A stretch of DNA of 64,000 nt, taken from the NCBI RefSeq assembly GCF_029784155.1, contig NC_073692.1, positions 435,713,228-435,777,227 on the forward strand. The letters are read 5' to 3'. Positions 1 to 12,600 of the stretch are shown piece after piece. Position 1 is the first letter of the stretch. Each line of letters starts with the position of its first letter. A model generated the notes under the pieces. It did not search any database, was not told the origin of the DNA, and saw only the letters and a list, made by a program, of their open reading frames with translations. Both the position numbers and the translations under genes were made by a program. The stretch is from Uranotaenia lowii. Its lineage: Eukaryota; Arthropoda; Insecta; Diptera; Culicidae.

Positions 1-1714
1 ACAGTGAACACTGAAAGGTTTTGTGGGCTTCTTTGAGGTGTTTGTTTCTGGAAACCATATCAGGAAACTGCTGCAGACAATATTGACAAAGGTGGGTGCT
101 TTTTGTGTGGCCCAACAAATGAGTGGGCGACGAAAAAGCCTTCGGGCAGTGCTGGCAATAGTATGTGCCGCCGCCCTCCGTATCTGGTTGCTGTTCGACG
201 AAATCGGCCGTTGAAAACTCGTAGGATTCTGGAACAGTCGTTTGAGCAACATGCATGACATTTCTCTCCTCAGAACCATCCAACTCGCGGGAGAATATGA
301 AGCTGGGCACTACTAGCGTTTTCTCTAGCACGTCATCGGTGGAATATCGTCGGAAAATTTTCTTGGGCGTACCTAGATCAGCAAGATCGTCATTCGAATC
401 CCTGCGTTTATCTTTGAAAGGCTTTGAATCGTACACAGCTCTACTACTGGTTGTTACGTGGCGTAATATGTTATTAACCTGGTTGGTCAATCGAAAACGG
501 GGTTTCGCCAAGTGAACTTTCGGCTGCTTGGACGATTCCGCTATCGACACTTGTTCCTCAGCACTGATGGCATCATCTGACGACGGTGTTTCGGCATCCG
601 GTACGTCCATTAGAAACGGATCGATATCTGATAAACGGAGCGTCAAATCTGATTTTCCTTCTATCGATGTTTCGTCGCAGTCGTATTCCTTCCGCAGTAA
701 GTTTTCCGCATCATTTACTTTTTTCCGGAATTTAATACACTGCAACAGCTCTTCACGGCAATTTTCACAAATCATCGTTGGTTCGTTGGCGATTTCTGTG
801 TACGAAATCTGAAAAAAAACCATCCAAATGTAATATCGGTGGTGACTCAAGAATAAAATATAATTGAACTATTTGATTCTTTCTAATGAAACTCATGTTA
901 GCAACCAATCATATTAAAATAAATCGAATAGTTAAGAGTTGTAAATCATGTTCGACTAAGGCAACAAACATCATAGTTTCATTTAAGAGGGCACTAGACA
1001 GGAGATAATCATTAGTTTAGTTTAAACATGTATTTCACTAAAGAGTCTTACTCGACCTAGTCATTAAGTTCTTTTGTAACTTGGAGGTTTCCGTAAATTA
1101 TTAATTAAAATTTTCTCAAAAGCAATAGACGCATTTCCATGATTGAGCCCATTGAAAAGCACGTAAGTTTTGTTTTTTTTTTTATGGTCATAGCCGTAAC
1201 TTTAGAGAGTGACACACAGCGAAGGAAGAAAAGTTTTGCTGTGCATACCGCCATGCTCGACGTAGCGAACAAACGAACAGTGAAATTTATTTTTTATATT
1301 TAACTTTATATTATAAAGTTTTAAGGCAAACAGTTGAGTCGCAGCGACTTTTACGGCTTCCCTCTCTACTAACATAGATTAAAAAGTGATCCACTCGGCA
1401 AAATGAAACTTTAGAAGTAAAATGCCTTAATAAATAAACCTGATTGAAAAAAAAAATACCTTGAACTCGCAAAAGTAATTGAGCGCATCAACTATGGTCA
1501 CGACCGAGTCCTTGATGGTAGAATTATTGCTGGCGCCACCGCTGCTTTCGAACGAAGAAGGCTCTTGATGACCTTGAACGATTGAGGATTCTGGATTCAG
1601 CGCTGCTGCATGTTTGGGGTCCAACACCAGACGATCCTCGAAGATGTTGTAAGTGCCTCTCTCCAAACAAATCCGGCACATCCAGTTTTCCAGGTGTATG
1701 GTTTCTATTTCCAT
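1..1714 (-). CDS. ZAD-domain C2H2 zinc-finger protein, 5' part (runs off the left edge)
   Basis: Two coding exons are visible: 1714-1460 (85 codons, donor AAG|gtattt) and 808 to the window edge (acceptor after a T-rich tract, phase 0). The first opens with MEIETIHLENWMCRICLERG. The pair CRIC (exon 1) and CENC (start of exon 2) form the four cysteines of a ZAD (zinc-finger-associated domain), an arthropod dimerisation module. A low-complexity acidic/serine linker follows. Then come C2H2 fingers beginning CQHCPKAF and CQYCLQQF, and a third starts as the sequence ends. Known members are nuclear DNA-binding factors; the target here cannot be read. Exon 2 and the stop lie partly outside the window. 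The intron (809-1459) holds no other gene. No orthologue is named because ZAD genes expand by lineage. Confidence 0.9.
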
Positions 1715-3312
1715 TTTAAAATCACTTTTATTTGAAAGCTAACCACGCTTACCTTTTTTATAATTCGAGAGCAAAACATAACAATGGACCATCCTTAGCG
1801 CAGGCAGATTGGTGAGTGTGATGAGTGCACGCATCGTATTTTTGAATTTTCGGAATTTTCATTCATAAGCAGGGTTTCCAATGTGCCTGATTTTTCAGGA
1901 TTCACTGATTTTTGGAGGCCCAATCAGCCCAACCAAATAACCTGATAAAAGCCTCCTTTTTTCCCTGATTTATGGAAATAAGCCTGATTTTTGTGAATTT
2001 TATGAAAAATGACTATTACGGAACTGCATTAAAGACATAAGTGGAGGTCACAATGTGGATTGATAACCACAAAAATGCCCTCACTGTTAATTATAATAAA
2101 CGTAATAAACGAAACAGACGTTGATTGAGGTACACACAAGAGGAAGTTTCACGTGGATAAGAGGACTGAACAACCAAGTCAAACAGCTTGAGATATGTGT
2201 AAATAGGGAACAAAATTTGTTTGTTGTTATTATATCCAAATTTAATATCCAAAATCTAAGATTTCCAGAATGTCTCGAATTGGAACACCAGGTCCTCGTT
2301 TGACCATTCTCATGTCCCTGAATTTTGAAAAAAAAAAAATGTTGGCAACTCTGTTCATTAGCATGAGTGACCGGGTGGGAGTTCGTCAAGAAATTTGCCC
2401 GTGTCATATAACTTTCTTTTTATCTATTTTTTTTTAAATAAAGATTATTTTTGTTCTGAGAAAGTCTCATGTTTAAATAAGGAAACCAAAGCACAAAAAC
2501 CAAACGCATTTAATTTTTGTCTCAATTTCCAGCAAAATTAAAATGCTTGACGTCCAGCAATCCAAATATTTGCTGGAAACCAGCAAACATTTTCTGTCTA
2601 TAGTAAAAACGAAACTTGCTGGCCTTTTTTTTACAGCAGCTGTCATTGCCGCCGCAAAAAAAAAAAATCGGGACGGTTATGGTACCGGTGGAATATTTAG
2701 TCTCAAAATTGACGACAAAATTGTGGCCAAATTGTTGTTGAAAGCATACATGTAAGAAACAATCTCGACTCAAACAGATTTTCCGATTTTGAAGAGAAAA
2801 AACCTTTATTTTTTTTTCTACCAGATTACTTTTGCCAGCAAAAACAACACCAATGCGAATGTGTCTACGGCGTCTACGGAGAAGTAGCCAATTCTAGCAG
2901 GATCATCAAGGTGTCGAGGTACCATCGAAAGTTGCCAACAAAAAATTGGTAACAATAAGCTGGAAATTAGCCGATTACAATTCGCTCAACTATTATAATT
3001 TCAGTTCCTATTCATATCAATTTATAAAAAAAAATATTGACGTATTTATATTAAAAATGAGTTATAAAAGAAATCTGATGCCATTTTTTAAGAAAGAACT
3101 CACGAGTTCTTCGTACGGCAGGCTGTCCCTCGTTTATTTACTTGTTTGCGATTTTCTGTTGTGCTTCCAATTTTCTTCAAGTGATTGAGTAACACGCATA
3201 CCGCTGACGACATCAGATTGTAGAAAATCCTGGTCTTAAAAAGTGGTTTTTAATACATAATTTCCTACAACAATTAAATCGATTATCTTAAAAAAAAAGT
3301 CAACCATACGAC
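1715..3312. other. Divergent intergenic region between the ZAD gene and enigma
   Basis: About 1.6 kb separates two divergent start codons, so both promoters should lie here. It is A+T-rich, contains the hAT-like MITE listed separately, and has several copies of the short word CCAGCAAA at 2530-2840. I see no convincing additional ORF. Confidence 0.5.
1870..2353. mobile_element. hAT- or P-like MITE with 13-bp terminal inverted repeats
   Basis: The left end reads CAGGGTTTCCAAT and the reverse complement of the right end reads CAGAGTTGCCAAC, a 13-bp imperfect inverted repeat. The flanking 8-mers are TTCATAAG (1862-1869) and TTCATTAG (2354-2361), matching at 7 of 8 positions, as expected for the 8-bp target duplication of hAT (or P) elements. 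It is 484 bp long with no coding capacity. The inside repeats the word CCTGATTTTT. A related terminus may lie near 48185. Confidence 0.65.
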
Positions 3313-5391
3313 ATGAACTATATTGCGCGCCCCGGTATTTTGAGTAGGTTCAATAAAGCACCGTATTTGAGCCCCAAGTCTATTAGTGCTATGCGATGGA
3401 AATCGAGCATGCCGTCTCCTCAGGCTGAAGCACCGGATCGTAGTTCAGATAGTGAGATTAAAATAAACACCAAACCCCAGCATTTACGGATGGAAAAACG
3501 AGAACCCTTCTTGAAAAACTTGTTCGTCGGTCAGGTGGATACAGATCTATTGGTTTACCCGGAATCACTTAGCAGAGATGAGCAATCCCGACTAGTGAAA
3601 GAGCGAGAGTCCCTGGAGCGTGTTTTGAAAGATAGCACCTCAACAGGCAAGCTGGAGAAAGCGGATGTGTTCTCGCTTCAGTCGCCATTGAATTACGGAG
3701 GAAAACATTTGATCGAAACAGAGCTAGCTTACTTCAATGAAATCATATCCCAAGACTTTTCTACTGCTGTAAAAATCGGGCAACATAATGCCATTGTACA
3801 GTTGGTAAACAAATTTGCAACTGAAACCGTCAAAGATAAGCTTCTCAAACGGTTAAGCAACGGTGAACATCCTGCTTCCTGTGCAATTTTTGAAAAGGAA
3901 GCTCCCTCGGGGACCTTGTTCAGTACAACAGCAAACTTGGATTCGACTGGTCGAAGCTGGCTATTGAATGGAACCAAATCATTTGTGATAAATGGAGACA
4001 ATGCAGGATACTTTCTGGTGCTTGCCTCAACTGGTACCGTGGATCAGATATCGGCTCGTGAAACAACAGTAACGACGTTTCTGGTCAGCAGTGAGACTCG
4101 AGGAGTTAAGAAATTGTCATCCGATGAAACGCTGGGACTGAACGATGTCAAGCAACTGAGTATCGGGTTTGAAAACGTGGAACTGACAAATGGTAGGTAT
4201 AGTCTGTCTAAGAAATTGAATGTTATAATAAATCGTTATATATTTTAGATGATATAATTGGAACGACTGGAAATGGAACGGCAGTTTTGGTTGAACTTTT
4301 GAAATCAACACGGGTTCAAACCAGTGTGCTCGGTATTCAGCTCATGAAACGTTTGCTGAACAATGTTGTAAATTACAGCATTGAGACCAAAGCTGCAAGC
4401 GGACATATCATGTGAGTATTTATAGCATTGTTGTTGAAAGTTTGAAGAAATCTATTGAGAATATATGATTTTTAGGGATTTTGAAACCGTTCGGGAGCAG
4501 GTGGCCCGATCTGCATGCTCCATATACGCCGCGGAAAGCATGGTCTATCTCACCACAGGATTGTTGGACGATTTTTCCGGCCAAGACGCAGATATTGAAG
4601 CAGCGGCTACCAAAATATTCACTAGCGAGCGTATGTTGCAAACTGCTTTACAACCTCTGCAGTTTATAGGCCCCCAAGTACTAATACAGTCCGAATATGA
4701 CACCTTGCTACGAGATTCCATACAATTCTACGGTCACGGTGAAACGCTGGATTCCATTAAATTTTTTGTTGCACTGAGCGGCCTGCAACATGCTGGGGTA
4801 AAAACAAATAATCAATATCTAAATATTGAAGCAATAAACTCTGTTTTTCTTCTCCAATTATCATAGATGGCAAGTCACGAAACTATCAAAAAGGACAGAA
4901 ACCCGGCTATGAATCCATCGCACGTAATTTCAAAGTTGTTCGAGAAAAATACGATCGATACGCCGAAACAGTTTGTCAATCTGGAGCACTACCTGCACCC
5001 GTCTCTTGATCCGGCCGCCCACTGGATCGAGTTTTCCATCATGCGCCTGAAGCTAGCCACTGAGTGTGTTCTTTCTCGCCATGGGACCGATATCGTTAAC
5101 CATCACATCGAACAGGTTCGACTGGCGGACATTGCGGTGCTGGTATACGCCATGATCGCAACGGCATCCCGTGCATCGCGTTCATACTGCATAGGACTGC
5201 AGCACGGCGAGCAGGAAATCCATTTGGCCAACATGTTCTGTAAGGAATCGTGCGAAACAGTCCGAAGGCTAGCCAAAGACCTCGAGCAAGGCCAGTTTCT
5301 CACCAACGACTCCGAGAACAACGCTCTGGCTAGATATTTATTCCGACAGAAGAAGTATTTCTTCGAGCATCCATTGAAGAAAAATTTTTAA
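3313..5391 (+). CDS. egm: Enigma / ACAD9-like acyl-CoA dehydrogenase homologue (mitochondrial)
   Basis: Four exons join in frame: 3313-4192, 4249-4411, 4476-4797 and 4867-5391, giving 629 residues, close to the length of ACAD9 and VLCAD. The N-terminus is basic and free of acidic residues (MNYIARPGILSRFNK), as in mitochondrial presequences. The acyl-CoA dehydrogenase fold is visible: the N-terminal helical domain (LNYGGKHLIETELAYFNEII), the beta domain (SCAIFEKEAPSG, SWLLNGTKSFVINGDNAG), the flavin-side stretch IIGTTGNGTAVLVELL, the helix VREQVARSACSIYAAESM, and FFVALSGLQHAG. The family oxidises acyl-CoAs with FAD or, for ACAD9, helps build complex I. Drosophila Enigma is the nearest relative I recognise. 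The usual catalytic segment (YEGTNEI-like) reads YGHGETLDSI here, so the catalytic base Glu seems absent and a non-enzymatic role is possible. The first ATG is chosen because it gives the presequence. Confidence 0.9.
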
Positions 5392-5759
5392 AGTCTTTCC
5401 ATTTTGTTGAATAGATTAATGTTGCGATGTAAGTTGTTCAAATTTAAATTATTTTATCACAATTCTTAAATATCAGTAAATTACGGATGGTGCAGTTAAT
5501 CTTCTTATCAGCAAAAAAAAATTCTGCCTTTTTTATACCGTCCTCGATTATGCTCAGTTTTGCACCAGGTCACTAACAGACCCTTTTAACCGTTTTAACG
5601 ATACACTTCTTTACGGAAGTTTCTTCTATAATCCACCAGATAGCACTAGGTTTTAGATTAGTACTTAAATTATTGAGTGGCGACCTCCAGTGGACAATAG
5701 GTAAACACTTTTCCATTTGTACTTAAAATTTCTAGCGAGGACTCAGCGAGGCACAACGC

Positions 5760-5898
5760 TGCGAAAAGATGAGAACAAGATTTACAGAGAGGCATTTGAA
5801 TGGAATCCAGAGTCCAGAACATTCAGAACGACTGAGACCAAGTGAAGACGCTGGTTCCGGATTGTCAACAGTGGAGGTCTAAGTAAGTAAGTAAGGTT
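5760..5898 (+). mobile_element. Short 3'-end fragment of an RTE-type LINE
   Basis: The segment from GAACAAGATTTACAGAGAGG to the TAAG tandem tail (near 5882-5895) closely matches the end of the larger RTE copy at 35730-35944, including the coding stretch for KTLVPD-QQW and the same TAAG repeat tail. It is a 5'-truncated remnant with an internal deletion relative to the long copy. RTE-clade elements typically end in short tandem repeats instead of poly(A). Confidence 0.75.
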
Positions 5899-8800
5899 TT
5901 TTACAATTTAAAAAAAATTAAAATTTCCTAGAATTAATTTTCACCAAGAAATCAACCGATGTTGTCTCTCTGGTGTCCAGTGTATTATTCCATGATTGAG
6001 CAGTGAAAATTACAACGAACTAACAATGGAACTACTGAAAGAAGCAGATCAATTTTCTGAGTCAGAGTGGGTCGACTTTTTGATTTGACTTCCATCTTAA
6101 CTTTTACCTGCTTACATGGCTTTTCGAAAAGTTTTGGGTCGAAATAACTGCACCAATATTCAATTAAATTGAAATTTTTATTACATATGATATAGTTTCA
6201 TTGTAATGTCACATATAATAATGGTTTAATCTTTTTTTTGTTGTTTGTCTGCATTTTTGCGTATAGTACTGATTTTCACCTTCCATTTACCTAACTTCAA
6301 TGTTTCATAGTTTTATATATAATAGTTCACTTTAAACACTTTTGCAACAAATGTACATTCCTTGCTTTAGTACCATATTTTTGTGTTGTGGTAAGTTTTT
6401 TTTTAATTTTTTACTTTCAAATGCTTTTTTTCTCCATTTGCTAAACGAATGCATATACTTTGACTGAGCTTTGGGAAAGTCTAATCATTTCAACTGCATT
6501 TCCAAATAGGATATCATAAAGCGAATACAGTTTACCAAACGCTTCCTAAAGTTCTACGAAAAGGTTACTTCTAATTATGTTCGCGGTCAAAACTGTACGA
6601 CTACCAGACAGTTTCTTTTTCGTCTGTTGCTGCTAGCTGGCAAACGGTTTCTTGAATATTTCATTTATGCGATTATTTAGGTTCTGTTTAATCATTTCCC
6701 GGCATGTTGCTTGTTTGTTTTTGTAATTAGTATCGCAATTGATAGTACTTTAATAGCATTCTCATTACAGTTCCGTGTGTCTTCTTACTACGGCGTTACG
6801 TCATAATATATATATAGTACAGCAACCGTTAATATCGTGGGCGACTTTCTGTTTGTTGCGATAATAATTCGTTTTTTCTGTCTAGCTGTTAAGCTAGTTG
6901 TTGGTTTACATTTGTTTAAGTTACACTTACGATCTAAGAGTTTCGAATAAAATTATCACTTAACTAAATGTTTGGAATAGGGATAAGGGGGAGTTTGAAG
7001 TAGGTATTTGTTCTTGGGTAGTATAAAATTATTTGTTAGGTTTATTCATAGTTTATCGGATCACAATTGAAAAGAGAACGGAAAATGAGTGCTACAAGAA
7101 TCAAAATGACTAAATAACACCCTATCTGACAAGTCGCCGAATGAAAACGGGAAATTAGAATAAAGGAACTAAAAAATACTCTGCGATCATCAGGTATACA
7201 AAAAAAGTAACAAATAAAGTAGTTCAGTTGACAGACTACGGATTTTGCATTTTAATACATATAACTGTTACTCGACTACCGAAAATCATAACCACATCAC
7301 AACTCACATAAACTGGCTTACATTTACTTTATGTTGAGACTATCAACGGGACACAGATAATAAATCTAGGACTAATATTGAACAAGCAAAACCTATTCCT
7401 AATTCAGCAGCATTGTTCAATCTTTCGGGCACAAAACTTTTACACCTCACGCAAATCACTTATAATTTTCATCAAACCTTTCACAGAGCTTTTTGTCGTT
7501 TTAATAATTTTTTGCCTACACTTAATATCCATCGACTCAACTGACAAACTGGCGTTAACTATCGAAAATCAGCCTGTATGTTTGTTTCTACTGTTACTGT
7601 TTCACGCGTGTTCCGTAGCAATATTTCTTTTTGCCTCTTTGTGTGTTGATATTTTCCTACAGCGTGTTCTTTTTTTTGGGAAAAATAGAGTTTAAAATAG
7701 TGATCAATGCAACTTCAATATTAATCGCTTTTATTGATAGTACTTCTTTGCCTGACATAGAAATGGGACCAAAAACAGCTTATGATAGACTTCGGCAATA
7801 CATGTTATATGTAGTTATCATTTTCCAAAGTTTGCACCATTTGCTTCGATATAGGAAAAAAAACTCTCTTTCCCTTTTAATTTGCAGTGCGTCACGAAAC
7901 ACTGAATAAAAATAAAAATTATTAAATTTGGTTAGTTTCCACTAGCTGGTTTACAACCCTAATCTCCATGCTTCTCTTGAAATATTTTTTGAAATACAAT
8001 TTTTGTTTTTTTTGTGACATTAGTCGTCATATGGAAATTATTTAAAAAGTTTCTAATTTTACCCATTCGAGTCTAAAATTGTGGAAACATAGGTTTTCTA
8101 TCTACAAAATTTTCCCTTTTTTAATCTGTATGTCATATGTGTAGCTTCTATTTAAATCCCAAAAAGTGAAAAAGCCAAAAATGTTTACATCAATTTGAAA
8201 CAACTTGAACAAAATGTGGACAAGGGAATCGAACTGTTGAAGGTTGCATAAAGCATGCTAATGATTTAATTTACTGCATTGGGAGAGGGAAAATTCATGA
8301 TTCTGGATCGACCAATCTACACACATTGCGAGTGCTTACGCTACATTATTCAGACATCGTTTTTCTGGACATCACATTAAATATAAAATGTAGAAAGCCA
8401 CATAACAACAGACATTGATTTTCTTCTGTACGGATAATCTTCTATTATAGACGGTCTATTTAAAAGTGCAGAAATTCTTCTTCATTCTTGAGTCGGCGGT
8501 GGTGAGCGTAAACAATTATCCGTATTTTTATGCTACCGTGAAACTGCGTTCATTATTTGGAATTTAATTAAATCTAAAGGAAAACCATATTAAGAGTAAC
8601 CATTTGGCTTGCATCGAATGGATATTTTTCTTCTCGAATGTTTCCTTCGTGGTACAAACCAAAGGGCTACCTGAGATTTTGATTCCGAACTGTTAGCTAG
8701 AAACAATAAACGGAATCGGGTGAGGGATGTTTTTTTTTGTAAGTTGTTTAAAATATTCAAGGTTAACGTTTTGAAAAAGTCCAATACCTTTGTTCCAGAA

Positions 8801-9609
8801 GAAAATAAATAGACGAAATACAAACAATAGTTCAAAATTCGACCGATTCGAAAAACCCTGCATTCCGACAAGTCATTGATCAAGATAATGCATGAAAACG
8901 TAAGTTCGAAATAAAAGGTAATGTATTTTTTTTTTTGCGCAATGTAAACCTGCGTTATGTTTAATCGTTTGAATTTTCAGGATAGTAATTATCTAGCTAA
9001 TATTTAAAATTTACAGCTTCCATCATCTGGATTTTAATTTACGCGATATTTTCCTCCCAGCAGAATCAAGAAACAACAACTTACGTTTAGTCTCGAAATC
9101 GGTTATCTATCCTTACTACGAATAAACGGTACATCTTATCCCCTTTTTATCCTATACACTAGTTTAGTAGATTTGCTCATCTGAGAATTGCAACCGGAGG
9201 GGATGCGGTTTCAAATCGCACAAAGAAGCTGCAGGCAAAAACACGAAATTCTACAAACATACGATTCTGGTAAGGGGTTTCTACTATTTTGTTTTTTTTT
9301 TTGTTTTGCGCGCAAAAGTTTCCACCGAGAAGTTTTAAGTGAGATAAATAGAGAGATAGTTTTTTTCTGTTAGTCTGAATCTTTATGAATTACCGATACT
9401 AGTTATCATGTAGTAAACGCTGTGTCTTGTGTGTCGATCAAAAAACTCGAACCTACTTACTCCTGTCGGCAGCCAAATCTGCCACTATCTCTTTCTCTGT
9501 GAAGATCGGCCATTCGCAAGTAGCCGGGTCTATTGTTGAGTGGCGATGGATGGTTACAACCTCCGCCTCGGTTATTTGTGACAGCAGCCATTTGGAATGA
9601 CAACGTGGC
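5899..9609. other. 3.7 kb A+T-rich non-coding stretch downstream of 4E-T
   Basis: There is no conserved ORF on either strand. The few short ORFs lack domain signatures and have the composition of random A+T-rich DNA. The part next to 9609 must include the 4E-T 3'UTR (minus strand). TTTATT on the plus strand near 6177 would read AATAAA for that transcript, but how far the UTR extends is not decidable here. Confidence 0.4.
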
Positions 9610-12600
9610 TCAGTTGTGCACGGTTGCCGAGGAATGTTGCATGTTGCGTTCAAACTCCTCCAGACTCATGCCCTGACCAACACCGAGCGATGGCAACTTG
9701 CCGGCCGAAGCTTGGGCCAAAAGCTCCGGTGAAAACCATCGGGCCAGTTGGTTGCTAGTAGGCGACAATCCTCCATCGCGTTGATAGTTGATTATGCCGG
9801 ACCCTCCCTGTGGAGCCTGCTGTCCAGGACCGGATTGATGTGGATGTGGTCCCGGGCCGGCGCCTTGGGCTTGGGATTGTTGTCGGAACGACGGCGGCAT
9901 CTGCTGCATGTGTTGACTACGAATCGCACGCTGCTGTTGCTGGCGCTGTTGCAACATTTGTTGAAGATGTGGATTCATCTGATTCTGATGGGGATTGTGC
10001 TGCTGTTGCATCATTTGCTGCTGCTGCTGATGTTGTTGCTGTTGCTGTGGGGTTTGATGAGATCCCAGGATAGGGTTTCCACTACGATTTTGAAACTGTT
10101 GCATTTGTTGCTGGAATTCTAAGTTTGAAGTGAACGGCATCTGAGGCGGCATCTGTGGCTGCGATGTCGGTTGCGGGTTGTTGCCACCTGAAGGAAAAAA
10201 AAATATTATCAGCTGTAAAAATGCACTCCAAATAGAATTATTTCAACTGTACAAACCTTTCAAAATGGGGCGTCCCTGTGGCTTGGACATCTGCGGCAAC
10301 GGTTGCTGACCTGGATGGGGCTGTTTCATGTTCCATGGGATGTTGGCCGGCATGCCAGTGGGTTGATGTTGACCGGGCCGCATTTGTTGCGGATTTGGTG
10401 GCGGCGGCTGCTGCTGGTGGGACATCGGAGGCGGCAGAATTTGATTCGGGTGCTGGCCAACTGGTGGACCCCCGAGCTGGTGGTGCGGAGGATGGGACAT
10501 AGCCGGCAACGGACCCGGTTGGTTGGTTTGTTGCGGATTTTGAGATTGAGAGAGCGCGTTCAGGTTGCGTTGCTGATTCATCGGATTAGTCAAGCTCATG
10601 AGCAAATTCTGGCCCTGAGTTATTCCCAGTGGAGGACGTTCATTAGGTTGATGCATGTTGTTGGCATTCGCTGTGATTGGTATGTTTTGATTTGAGTTGT
10701 TGTTGATGATTGATTCCGATTCTTTTTCAGCAGTCATTTTTCTAAGAACTGATGTCGGAGTGAAAGCCAGTGGCGTAGGTGAAGATGTGTGTTGGGAGTG
10801 AGAATGAGAAGGCTGATTTTGCTTTACCGGTGAGGTAATTGAGCTTGTTACGACCGGTGTAGCAATTGCGGTGGAAGGCGCAACCATTCCAGAGTTAGAA
10901 GTATTATTTCCTTGTTGATTTCCTGGTCCACTAGCAGAAACGCCAGATTGATTTGCGCCTACAGCTGTAGTAGTTGTTGTCGTGGCAGATGAAGTTAATG
11001 ATGAAGCAGCTGAACTCGTTTCTTGTTGACTGAAACATTGGATTAACAAAAATAATAGCTATTATACGGTGTTAAAAAACAACAATAAATTATGTCTTAC
11101 CGATTTTGTTGTTGTTGAGCTTGTTGTTCCTGACGTTTGCGATAGTTTTCACGCTGCTCTTCCAATTTTTTCCGTATAAGTGCATTCTGCATGATCGACT
11201 GGGTATGGAACTGCAATTCCCGAGGCGAAGGAATCCGTTGAGGCATTCCGCTTGGCAGCGGTGACAAGCGCATCTGTTGCTTCGAGTGATGCTGGAACAA
11301 CAGATTAGCGTTGTTAGCTGCGGCTGCAGCAACTGCTGCTGCTGGCGGAACGGCTGCCTGAGGCAAAATCGGGACACTGCCAGGCGTCGGTTGAATCAAG
11401 ATGTTTGGTGACACAACTCGAGGGCTTGTGCCGAATGTGCTTAGAACGCATGATACGATATCGCGGTGATGTTGCGCTGTAGCTGGATTTACCAGCTGTT
11501 GGAATAGATTGTGCTGAGAAACTTCACCACGAGCAATACCATGCAACAGTGCCTGAGCCTCTGGGCGTTTAAGAATTTCTGCTTGACGAGCATCGTTCAT
11601 GGGATGATGCATTTGATTTAGATGCAACATTTTTTGCAACAGTTCGTTCTGCTGTTGTTGATGATGCAGCATGTTGATCGGATGTGGAGCTTGATGGTGA
11701 GGAGGATGTGTTCCCGGTGGGTGTGGAGCGTTATGAGGATGATGCCCCGGTTGGTTATCGGAGATCTGAGCCATCAGTTTTTTGAAAGCATTCATTTCCT
11801 GCTGTTGATCAATGTTTGACGATGGGGTTATCAATCTTGGAATGGTAGGGCCATTGTTCGGGTTGCTTGCAACTGTAACGCCATTATTACCAGTGCGAGG
11901 AGTGGCGTCGTTTTGACGGAAACGTGCTTCCAGTTCTTCGACACTATGGATCTGGCCAACATTGGGAGAGGGTTGAATATTTCCAGTATTTCCTCCAGGT
12001 GGACCTCCGACTCCGAGTAGCTGCTGCAAGCTGCGATTTTGCATCTGTTGATGCTGATGCTGCTGCTGTTGTTGATGATGCAATGCAGCATTATTAGGTG
12101 GATGTCCCATAGGATGTTGAGGCCCATGCGTAGGTGGCGGTTGATGTTGGAGAGGATGCGGATGAAGATGTTCACGCTCACGTTGTTGATGTTGCATCTG
12201 TTGATGTTGTTGTTGTTGCTGCTGTTGTTGCTTTTCACTACGTTGGAATAGTTCTAACAGTGAGTTTGAAGACGTACTCGCAGCAGGAGAGATCGGAGCA
12301 AAGTATTTGTTAGAATTTGAGTCCGGAATGTGTTCGTCCAGTGCTGAAGATGTAAAATCATTAATCATGTTGTTGATTTCATCTTGAAGAGAAGAACGAC
12401 GACTGTCGAATTGAATATTTGGCTGTGGTTTTTGCGGAGGTCCTTGAATCTGTGAGGAACTTGTCTGCGATGGATTGTCTTGACGGAACCATTGAGAAAA
12501 TCTGGAACCACCACCAGTGCTGGTATCTTTACCAGGAAGATCGGGCTAAAAATTACACAAAAATTAAATTAGTAATAATTCAGAATCAAACTAGAAATTA

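Noticed and set aside
2528..2960. CCAGCAAA-rich stretch as a possible MITE
   Set aside because: The words at the two ends are in direct, not inverted, orientation and no target duplication was found.
7378..7909. Hydrophobic plus-strand ORFs
   Set aside because: T-rich composition gives Phe/Leu/Ile by chance; no start context, no family, stops in neighbouring frames.
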